A stretch of DNA of 64,000 bases from the NCBI GenBank assembly GCA_028752905.1, contig JAQNBH010000007.1, forward strand, positions 44,939,588-45,003,587. The letters are read 5' to 3'. The translations under genes and the position numbers were made by a program. This DNA is from Cladorhizidae sp. MBARI D1340-BT2 (taxonomy: Eukaryota; Porifera; Demospongiae; Poecilosclerida; Cladorhizidae). Under the pieces are notes generated by a model that saw only the letters and a list, made by a program, of their open reading frames with translations, searched no databases and was not told the origin of the DNA. Within the stretch, counting starts at the first letter, position 1. Each line of letters starts with the position of its first letter. Below are positions 11,101 to 23,100 of the stretch, piece by piece.

Positions 11101-14100
11101 TCTTGCTGGAGTCTCAGAACCTCAGACTCCACAGAGCCTGGACTAAGATAAAGGAGACACTCTTGCTGGAGTCACAGGACCTCAGACTCCACAGAGCCTG
11201 GACTAAGATAAAGGAGACATTCTTGCTGGAGTCTCAGGACTTCAGACTCCACAGAGCCTGGACTAAGATAAAGGAGACATTCTTGCTGGAGTCTCAGAAC
11301 CTCAGACTCCACAGAGCCTGGACTAAGATAAAGGAGACACTCTTGCTGGAGTCACAGGACCTCAGACTCCACAGAGCCTGGACTAAGATAAAGGAGACAT
11401 TCTTGCTGGAGTCACGGGACCTCAGACTCCACAGAGCCTGGACTAAGATAAAGGAGACACTCTTGCTGGAGTCACAGACTCCACAGAGCCTGGACTAAGA
11501 TAAAGGAGACACTCTTGCTGGAGTCACAGAACCTCAGACTCAACAGAGCCTGGACTAAGATAAAGGAGACATTCTTGCTGGAGTCCTGGAGTCTCAGGAC
11601 CTCAGACTCCACAGAGCCTGGACTAAGATAAAGGAGACATTCTTGCTGGAGTCTCAGAACCTCAGACTCCACAGAGCCTGGACTAAGATAAAGGAGACAC
11701 TCTTGCTGGAGTCACAGGACCTCAGACTCCACAGAGCCTGGACTAAGATAAAGGAGACATTCTTGCTGGAGTCTCAGGACCTCAGACTCCACAGAGCCTG
11801 GACTAAGATAAAGGAGACATTCTTGCTGGAGTCTCAGAACCTCAGACTCCACAGAGCCCAGACTAAGGTTGTGATGCTGGCCTCGTGTAGCTCTCAGGAA
11901 CATGATGAAGCTGCTGGACTATGTCCTGCTCACCCACTCACGGATAAGAGACAAGAGCAATCAGAGACGGCAAACCTCTGCAAGTACAACATTTTAATTT
12001 GTGAGCTAAAGTTGCCCTAGCAAAGGACACAAGTGCAGGTATATCCCTACATAAAATGGCCGATGATGTCCATGCCATGCCATTTGTGGTGATGGAGGTT
12101 TCCAAGAAGGGACCCCACATGGATCCAGACAAACTTAACAACAACCACATGGTCATTTAGCTGGTCCTGGAGGTGAAGTTTTGTCCAGCATATATATCAA
12201 GGTTGCTCACGAGGGCAAACATGGATAAGGGAAAGGACAGTGATGAAGATCCAGTTGAAGCTGAAGTTGATAACTTGGTTATAAGAGAACTTTACGACGA
12301 AGAAGACGAGATAAAACAGAGCTTCTTCACGAGGAGGTGAGGTACATGTAGGGCCGGGTGTGTACCACTTAGAATCAACCATGCCAGTTTCATGATGCAA
12401 GCACACATCCCACACAGCAATCACCCACCACAGTCCTTAAGGCAGCCATCAAGCACCCATGAGCCGTGGCCCACAGGACCTTAGGCAGCCATCAAGCACC
12501 CATAAGCACTGGCCCACACACCTGGTCCTTAAGGCAGCCATCAAGCACCCATGAGCCCTGGCCCACACACCTGGTCCTTAAGGCAGCCATCAAGCACCCA
12601 TGAGCCCTGGCCCACACACCTGGTCCTTAAGGCAGCCATCAAGCACCCATGAGCCCTGGCCCACACACCTGGTCCTTAAGGCAGCCATCAAGCACCCATG
12701 AGCCCTGGCCCACAGTCAGTGGTATTCTTAGGTTGCAGTGAAGCATTGTGTGTGTGTGTGAGTGTGTGTGTGTGTGAGTGTGTGTGTGTGTGTGAGTGTG
12801 TGTGTGTGTGTGTGAGTGTGTGTGCCTCACCTTTGCCCTTGATGATGCCCCTCTCAATGTGTCCTATGCACATGTAGAAGTCACAAGCTGCCGCTATCTG
12901 CATTACAGCAATAACATGTATACGTGTCAGCATGCATAACCATAGCAACCAGGATGGCCACACTCCAATTAAACATACTCAACACAATGAAACCACAAGT
13001 TAGCGTCATAGCACACTCACTGACACTGGTGATACACTGACTGTGATACACTGACACTGGTGATACACTGACACTGGTGATACACTGACAGGTGATATTG
13101 ATATTGGTGATACTAGTGATACACTGACACTAGTGATACACTGACACTATGACACAGGTGATTCACTGACACAGGTGATTCACTGACACCAGTGATTCAT
13201 CGACACAGGTAATACATTGACACTGGAGACACACTGACACTGGTGATACATTTATGTGGAGGTTGCAGGCATTCAGGTTTTTTAGGGTCCCTCCACTTGT
13301 AGCTCCCTTAACTTGGCTATAGTTATACTTATGAAAAATATTTTTGTATCAACAGAGAGCACAAAGAGAGACCTATCTTTTGAGCTATATAGCTATATAT
13401 CAAGTCCATAACATGAAGTTTACGGAATCTATGGAGTTATAAAGTGGAAACCACAAAAAAAATAGCATGTGGGTCATTCCCCCCCCAAAAATGCAACTGT
13501 CTCCCCTTAAGTGGGTGTGGCTTACCCTGTTCCGACATTGCTGAGAGATGAAGAGCCATTGGTGGGAGGAACCTAGCTTCATACGATGCGTACAGCAGAT
13601 GTCCCTGGACTCCGAGAGAGCACACAATCTGTGTATTTGTGTGCACGCAGAAGAAACAGGAAGATTGCTAATTACTCAGCCCTTATAATTAACCCTCTCA
13701 CTAGTGGATACATAAAAATGGACACGTGCACCAATGCTGTCACATGACACATGCACCAATGCTGTCACATGACACATGCACCAATGCTGTCACATGACGC
13801 ATGCACAAATGCTGTCACATGACACATGCACCAATGCTGTCACATGACACATGCACTAATGCTGTCACATGACACATGCTGTCACATGACACATGCACCA
13901 ATGCTGTCACATGACACATGCACCAATGCTGACATGACACATGCACCAATGCTGTCACGACACATGCTGTCACATGACACATGCTGTCACATGACACATG
14001 CACCAATGCAGACACATCTGGTCCACTGCTCCACTTCAAAGAAGCCCCTCCCTCTTCACAGCCAGGGTACAAAGTACAGTGAAAGGCAAGATAATAAAAT

Positions 14101-17100
14101 TTAAGGCCTGTCCACATTGCACACAAACATAAGTTGGTTCCTAGTATCTGGATAAGTTGGTTCCTAGTATCTGGATAAGTTGGTTCCTAGTATCTGGATA
14201 AGTTGGTTCCTAGTATCTGGATAAGTTGGTTCCTAGTATCTGGATAAGTTGGTTCCTAGTATCTGGGATAAGTTGGTTCCTAGTATCTGGATAAGTTAGT
14301 TCCTAGTATCTGGATAAGTTGGTTCCTAGTATCTGGATAAGTTGGTTCCTAGTATCTGGATAAGTTAGTTCCTAGTATCTGGATAAGTTGGTTCCTAGTA
14401 TCTGGATAAGTTGGTTCCTAGTATCTGGATAAGTTAGTTCCTAGTATCTGGATAAGTTGGTTCCTAGTATCTGGATAAGTTGGTTCCTAGTATCTGGATA
14501 AGTTAGTTCCTAGTAAAGTTGGTTCCTAGTATCTGGATAAGTTAGTTCCTAGTATCTGGATAAGTTGGTTCCTAGTATCTGGATAAGTTGGTTCCTAGTA
14601 TCTGGTTCCTAGTATCTGGATAAGTTGGTTCCTAGTATCTGGATAAGTTGGTTCCTAGTATCTGGATAAGTTAGTTCCTAGTATCTGGATCTTCGGAGCT
14701 GGTTAGGATCTGGATAAATCCTGTCCACATTGGCATAAGGATTGCTCACTGGTAAGTGCATTCACACTTGCTGTGCAAGTATTAATCATCACTACTCACA
14801 TGCATATCACATTCCAATTAATTAAGACTGACTGGCTACTGTTGTTGCTGCTGTTCATCTCTCACGGAGGAGGGGCATGCAGAACACACGAAACAAACAC
14901 GTGAACATTCTTTGATAATTAGACAAAAATTCCTGTTCTCATCCCATCCACTGCTCCTGCTCGTACTCAAATGATAATTCAGATTAGAAAATAGGAATGC
15001 TTGGGATCCTATACATGCACACGTCACCTGTTCCAGACCTTCGTCTACAAGGTTATCCATACAAACATTGGCATCATTCTTCAAGGTTAGTTCCTATAGA
15101 GCTAGTTGGCTACATGGAGATAGCATCTTTGCATTCTTGACAACACATTTTCTTGGTAATGGACTCATAGACTGAATTATTCCTGGCAACCACATCTAGC
15201 ATATTGTGATGCACACTCGCTGACCCCGTACCAACTAGTCTCTTGCGTACTCCATCCACAGCCAGCCCACGTGCACACAATTATCAAGTGGCAGCTGCCA
15301 CCTACCCCGAGGGTGTTAATTATTGGAATGCTCTGGCCCTGAGGGTGTTAATTACTGCCCCTATGGGAGCCTGGCTGGTCTAGAGAGGTCATGAATATTC
15401 ATAAGCTACCCTATAGTTCAGCTGACATCAAATATTTATAGATATTATTTTTTGCTTTTAAAAAACAATAAGTGAATACTGCGCAAGTCAAGGTGTCAAC
15501 ATCTTCTAGTCATGGTGTCAACATCTTCTAGTCATGGTGTCAGCATCTTCTAGTCATGGTGTCAACATCTTCTAGTCATGGTGTCAGCATCTTCTAGTCA
15601 TGGTGTCAACATCTTCTAGTCATGGTGTCAACATCTAGTCATGGTGTCAACATCTTCTAGTCATGGTGTCAACATCTTCTAGTCATGGTGTCAGCATCTT
15701 CTAGTCATGGTGTCAGCATCTTCTAGTCATGGTGTCAACATCTTCTAGTCAAGGTGTCAACATCTTCTAGTCATGGTGTCAACATCTAGTCATGGTGTCA
15801 ACATCTTCTAGTCATGGTATCAACATCTTCTAGTCAAGGTGTCAACATCTTCTAGTCAAGGTGTCAACATCTTCTAGTCAATGGTGTCAACATCTTCTAG
15901 TCGTCAAGGTGTCAACATCTTCTAGTCATGGTGTCAACATCTTCTAGTCATGGTGTCAACATCTTCTAGTCATGGTGTCAACATCTTCTAGTCATGGTGT
16001 CAACATCTTCTAGTCAAGGTGTCAATATCTTCTAGTGTCAACATCTTCTATTCAAGGTGTCAGCATCTTCTAGTCAAGGTGTCAACATCTTCTAGGCATG
16101 GTGTCAACATCTTCTAGTCAAGGTGTCAACATCTTCTATTCAAGGTGTCAACATCTTCTAGTCAAGGTGTCAACATCTTCTAGGCATGGTGTCAACATCT
16201 TCTAGTCAAGGTGTCAACATCTTCTATTCAAGGTGTCAACATCTTCTAGTCATGGTGTCAACATCTAGTCATGGTGTCAACATCTTCTAGTCATGGTGTC
16301 AACATCTTCTAGTCATGGTGTCAGCATCTTCTAGTCATGGTGTCAGCATCTTCTAGTCATGGTGTCAACATCTTCTAGTCAAGGTGTCAACATCTTCTAG
16401 TCATGGTGTCAACATCTAGTCATGGTGTCAACATCTTCTAGTCATGGTATCAACATCTTCTAGTCAAGGTGTCAACATCTTCTAGTCAAGGTGTCAACAT
16501 CTTCTAGTCAATGGTGTCAACATCTTCTAGTCGTCAAGGTGTCAACATCTTCTAGTCATGGTGTCAACATCTTCTCTAGTCATGGTGTCAACATCTTCTA
16601 GTCATGGTGTCAACATCTTCTAGTCATGGTGTCAACATCTTCTAGTCAAGGTGTCAATATCTTCTAGTGTCAACATCTTCTATTCAAGGTGTCAGCATCT
16701 TCTAGTCAAGGTGTCAACATCTTCTAGTCATGGTGTCAACATCTTCTAGTCAAGGTGTCAACATCTTCTAGTCATGGTGTCAACATCTTCTAGTCAAGGT
16801 GTCAACATCTTCTAGTCAAGGTGTCAACATCTTCTAGTGCTGCATAGTTGAATTTATTACCAAGTCAAGTACCGAATTTTGTGGGTTTTCCAGTCCTATA
16901 ATTTGGTTCCTATAGACTGTACAATGCATGTGCAGTACTCAGGAGCTCATTGAGGGTACTGAATAACAAGACAGTTTCCCATGGAGACATTGATTAGCGC
17001 TACTACATGTATAAGTAGGCGTGACTGAGTATACGTGACATAACAACACTAAGACTAGTCCTCCAGTAACTTGATTTTTTTGAGCACTAAAACTGGTTCA

Positions 17101-20100
17101 GCCAACAGACCACTTGCTATGTACGACTGTGTCTAGACACAGAGTAGGTGTTGCCTGTGTCTAGTATATCTGACATGAGGTGCTGCATGTGTCTAGTATA
17201 TCTGACATGAGGTGCTGCATGTGTCTAGTATATCTGACATGAGGTGAGGAGCTGCATGTGTCTAGTATATCTGACATGAGGTGAGGTGCTGCATGTGTCT
17301 AGTATATCTGACATGAGGTGAGGAGCTGCATGTGTCTAGTATATCTGACATGAGGTGAGGTGCTGCATGTGTCTAGTATATCTGACATGAGGTGAGGAGC
17401 TGCATGTGTCTAGTATATCTGACATGAGGTGAGGTGCTGTCGGTGTCTAGTATATCTGACATGAGGTGAGGTGTTGTCTGTGTCTAGTATATCTGACATG
17501 AGGTGAGGAGCTGCATGTGTCTAGTATATCTGACATGAGGTGAGGAGCTGCATGTGTCTAGTATATCTGACATGAGGTGCTGCATGTGTCTAGTATATCT
17601 GACATGAGGTGAGGTGCTGCATGTGTCTAGTATATCTGACATGAGGTGCTGCATGTGTCTAGTATATCTGACATGAGGTGAGGTGCTGCATGTGTCTAGT
17701 ATATCTGACATGAGGTGAGGTGCTGCATGTGTCTAGTATATCTGACATGAGGTGAGGTGCTGCATGTGTCTAGTATATCTGACATGAGGTGAGGTGCTGC
17801 ATGTGTCTAGTATATCTGACATGAGGTGAGGTGCTGCATGTGTCTAGTATATCTGACATGAGGTGCTGCATGTGTCTAGTATATCTGACATGAGGTGCTG
17901 CATGTGTCTAGTATATCTGACATGAGGTGCTGCATGTGTCTAGTATATCTGACATGAGGTGCTGCATGTGTCTAGTATATCTGACATGAGGTGCTGCATG
18001 TGTCTAGTATATCTGACATGAGGTGCTGCATGTGTCTAGTATATCTGACATGAGGTGAGGAGCTGCATGTGTCTAGTATATCTGACATGAGGTGCTGCAT
18101 GTGTCTAGTATATCTGACATGAGGTGCTGCATGTGTCTAGTATATCTGACATGAGGTGTGGTGCTGTATTGTATGCAGGATGTGGCATTTCTGATGAGGA
18201 TACATGTGTATGTATAGACGTAGTAGGTGAATTGGCCAACTCTAGATTTTGAAGTGGCTTCAGAAGCGGCAGCTGGCCAAGCCTCAGGGCATGTGTGTCT
18301 GTCTGTCTTGTGTTGTGTCTGCAGCTGGTGTCACACTAACTAGCGCATACTTGGCACTAACTCACTCGCAGGTGTAAGAGGGGTGTGGTAAGAGGGGTGT
18401 GGGCTGAGCTGATCATGGATTTGGTTGTCCACACTAGCCCTGGCTGCACACCAAGCAGGCAATGCATGTATTGCATGCCTGTACCATGGATCAACATATG
18501 TTGATGGTGAAAACTATGGATTGTATGCCAAAAGCTTGTAAGTTGGCAATTATGATGATAATACAGACACTAGCAATGAGTGTCACTTCCATATTAGGAC
18601 AACGAGCGTCACTTCCATATTAGGACGACGAGCGTCACTTCCATTAGGACAACGAGCGTCACTTCCATATTAGGACAACGAGCGTCACTTCCATATTAGG
18701 ACGAGTGTCACTTCCGTATTAGGACAACGAGTGTCACTTCCATATTAGGACAACGAGCGTCACTTCCATATTAGGAACCTTTGCTAGGCCATTAAGTGAC
18801 CATTGGGGAGAAATGAAGTAAGGTGTGCATTAAATACAAGAATTATAATCCAGGCACTGGTGGATAAGGCTTGTCCACACTGCATCCAAGGAAACACCTT
18901 ATACTTCGAACCCATTCAGTCTTGAGCTATACAAAGTGTTTCAGGACTGAGCATTCCAGTAATTAACGCTGAGCATTCCAGTAATTAACACCCCGGGGCC
19001 GAGCATTCCAGTAATTAACACACCCCGGGGCGAGCATTCCAGTAATTAAAACCCTCGGGGCTGAGCATTCCAGTAATTAACACCCTCGGGGCTGAGCATT
19101 CCAGTAATTAACACCATAGGGAAGGTAATGAATATTCATGACCTCCCCTTGAAGAATACAGCCTATGGAGTGAACCAGTAGCATGAAAAGAGACTGCCAA
19201 CACCCCCTGGGGTGATTACCTGGTCTCCCCCTCGCTGCAAGATCCCCTCCCAACCCCCTGGGGTGATTACCTGGTCTCCCCCTCGCTGCAAGGCCCCCTC
19301 CCAACCCCCTGGGGTGATTACCTGGTCTCCCCCTCGCTGCAAGATCCCCTCCCAACCCCCTGGGGTGATTACCTGGTCTCTCCCTCGCTGCAAGACCCCC
19401 TCCCAACCCCCTGGGGTGATTACCTGGTCTCCCCCTCGCTACAAGGCCCCCTCCCAACACCCTGGGGTGATTACCTGGTGTCCCCCTCGCTGCAAGATCC
19501 CCTCCCAACCCTCTGGGGTGATTACCTGGTCTCCCCCTCGCTGCAAGATCCCCTCCCAACCCCCTGGGGTGATTACCTGGTCTCCCCCTCGCTGCAAGGC
19601 CCCCTCCCAACCCCCTGGGGTGATTACCTGGTCTCCCCCTCGCTGCAAGATCCCCTCCCAACCCCCTGGGGTGATTACCTGGTCTCTCCCTCGCTGCAAG
19701 ACCCCCTCCCAACCCCCTGGGGTGATTACCTGGTCTCCCCCTCGCTGCAAGATCCCCTCCCAACCCCCTGGGGTGATTACCTGGTCTCCCCCTCGCTACA
19801 AGGCCCCCTCCCAACCCCCTGGGGTGATTACCTGGTCTCCCCCTCGCTGCAAGATCCCCTCCCAACCCCCTGGGGTGATTACCTGGTCTCCCCCTCGCTG
19901 CAAGATCCCCTCCCAACCCCCTGGGGTGATTACCTGGTCTCTCCCTCGCTGCAAGACCCCCTCCCAACCCCCTGGGGTGATTACCTGGTCTCCCCCTCGC
20001 TGCAAGGCCCCCTCCCAACCCCCTGGGCTGATTACCTGCTCTCCCCCTCACTGCAACCCTCCCAACCCCCTGGGGTGATTACCTGGTCTCTCCCTCGCTG

Positions 20101-23100
20101 CAAGACCCCCTCCCAACCCCCTGGGGTGATTACCTGGTCTCCCCCTCGCTACAAGGCCCCCTCCCAACCCCCTGGGGTGATTACCTGGTCTCCCCCTCGC
20201 TGCAAGATCCCCTCCCAACCCCCTGGGGTGATTACCTGGTCTCCCCCTCGCTGCAAGACCCCCTCCCAACCCCCTATGTAGATTACCTGGTCTCTCCCTC
20301 GCTGCATGGTCCCACACTCTCCATGACCAGGTCATTCCTCCTAGAAGCCTGCAGCACCTGCAATGCCATCTACACCACATCACCATGGCGATGCATGTGT
20401 GGTGATTGTTGGGAGATGGATGTGTGATGTGTGGTGTGTGTTGGGGGAGGGAGGAAGCTGGTTAAAGGAATGTTTGATAACACACTAACAGTCACTCAAC
20501 ACAACACAGCGTGCAATTCTTTAACAAATGCATATGTGGAATTGTCTATCACAAAGAGCTTGCTCGGTCTGTGGCCATTAGTTAGCATGTCAAAAGAAAA
20601 CAGTCTCCAAACATGTGCTCTCCAAATATCAAGTCTGGAAACTTCCGGTGAGTTGGTGAAAAATGTGGGCAGATACCAACCACTCCTAGTCATAATGACT
20701 TTGAAATCAATGAATGAGTGATCAAAGATGTATTTACCCAGGTTACCAAGGTTACCCAGGTTACTTGCCAAGATTAGGCCTTCTCTGAGGATGACTGAGT
20801 TGAAGAAGGTGAAATAATGTGAGTCATTTTCTGATCATGGAGCAATGAAAGATGTAGTCACTGGAGTCCAACCCGATACTGCTCAAGAATGTAGCGATGA
20901 CCAGGTCTCTGACGATGAGGGCATGGAAGGTGTGAGACTATCTAGATTTTACATCAGCCTGTTAGTCCTGGAATTATGTTGGTCACATCTTGGTGAGCAT
21001 CCTCCAGCTATGCTGGTCATCTTGGTGAGCATCCTCCAGCTATGCAGGTCATCTTGGTGAGCATTCTCCAGCTATGCTGGTCATCTTGATGAGCATCCTC
21101 CAGCTAAGCTGGTCATCTTGGTGAGCATCCTCCAGCTATGCTGGTAATCTTGGTGAGCATCCTCCAGCTATGCTGGTCATCTTGATGAGCATCCTCCAGC
21201 TAAGCTGGTCATCTTGGTGAGCATCCTCCAGCTATGCTGGTAATCTTGATGAGCATCCTCCAGCTATGCTAGTCATCTTGATTGGCATCCTCCAGCTATG
21301 CAGGTCATCTTGGTGAGCATCCTCCAGCTATGCTGGTCATCTTGATGAGCATCCTCCAGCTATGCTGGTCATCTTGGTGAGCATCCTCCAGCTATGCTGG
21401 TCATCTTGATGAGCATCCTCCAGCTATGCTGGTCATCTTGGTGAGCATCCTCCAGCTATGCTGGTCATCTAGATGAGCATCCTTCAGCTATGCAGGTCAT
21501 CTTGATTGGTATCCTCCAGCTATGCAGGTCATCTTGATGAGGCTATGCTGGTCATCTAGATTAGCATCCTCCAGCTATGCAGGTCATCTTGATGAGCATC
21601 CTCTAGCTATGCTGGTCATCTTGGTGAGCATCCTCCAGCTATGCAGGTCATCTAGATGAGCATCCTTCAGCTATGCAGGTCATCTTGATGAGCATCCTCC
21701 AGCTATGCAGGTCATCTTGGTGAGCATCCTCCAGCTATGCAGGTCATCTTGATGAGCATCCTCCAGCTCTGCCTGTAGCTCCGCCCCCTCCCTCCAAAAT
21801 CCCCCACTCCGTATCTCCAGCTCTGGCAATCTCTTCTCTAGCATAGACAATGTTTATAAACACTGACACGTGCATGCTAATTGGGTGTAATGAGAGCTAT
21901 GGTCACAATTATGTTGTGTTCTAGGAAACCAGTTATACAATGGCTCTATATAAACAGTTGTGACCACACTGTTTATATAGAGCTATCATATGACTCTTTA
22001 TAAACAGTTGTGACCACACTGTTTATATAGAGCTATCATATGACTCAATTTCCTCCAATAGTCTGCACATGAACAATATTCACCTCAACCAGCTAGAACA
22101 TGCACGTGCTTTACGAAGACAGAAGAGATTGAAGGCGTGGCCTCACTGAGCACCTGAGGAGTGAAAAGGGCACGTGCATCTTCCCTCAGATCCAATAGCA
22201 CGTGCACAAGTCATTGGGTATTAATCACCAAATAAGGATTAGTGCGCTATCAATATCAAGGTGGGTGGAGCTTGGGAGGAAACTGTTCTAGGCCGCAAAG
22301 AGATGGAGGAAATACGGCTCAATGGAATCGCAGGGTGGGGGAAGGGGGAGGTGGGGGGGGGGGAAGGGAGGGGGAGGGGAGGGGAAAGGGAGGGGGAGGG
22401 GAGGGGGAGAGGGTGGTTGCATTTTTCTGGTTTGCACATGTTTTAGATGACCCTTTACCTAATATAATATAATATAATATAAGTGTTTGCACACATGGTC
22501 TATATATGGCGTGTAGCAATTATTGCCATTACTAGTTGGTGCATTTCAGACTATATACTTGCAAGTGTGGAAGCTTTGAAGTGCCTGGAAGGCCAGTCTG
22601 ACACTGACCCACTACACCTCTTGCTTGTAAGAAGGTGGAGAGTTACTGCTGCCAGGAAAAGAGTGAAGACCAGGAACTAACCACTCTTACTTATCCAAGC
22701 CTGACTCATAGATTTATTATTTGCACTGTGTGTTTATGGTGTGTACATGACCAGTGTCTAGCCACACATACATGCACTGCATGTTTATGGTGTGTGCATG
22801 ACCAGTGTCTAGCCACACATACATGCACTGCATGTTTATGGTGTGTGTGTACATGACCAGTGTCTAGCCACACATACATGCACTGCATGTTTATGGTGTG
22901 TGTACATGACCAGTGTCTAGCCACACATACATGCACTGCATGTTTATGGTGTGTGTACATGACTAGTGTCTAGCCACACATGCATGCACTGCATGTTTAT
23001 GGTGTGTGTGTACATGACCAGTGTCTAGCCACGCATACATGCACTGTATGTTTATGGTGTGTGTACATGACCAGTGTCTAGCCACACATACATGCACTGC

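Noticed and set aside
9543..12020. 355- and 211-codon open frames (LRLHRAWTKIKET repeats)
   Set aside because: The 60-bp unit is a multiple of three, so open frames follow automatically. They are interrupted by unit indels and have no flanking coding sequence.
15028..15093. Treating this 66-bp segment as a Rab GEF exon
   Set aside because: It is phase 0/0 but sits between exons that join in phase 2, and the alignment has no gap there.
19077..20386. Proline/glycine-rich frames on both strands over the 51-bp array
   Set aside because: A period effect. The only supported coding bases are the Rab GEF exon at its right edge.
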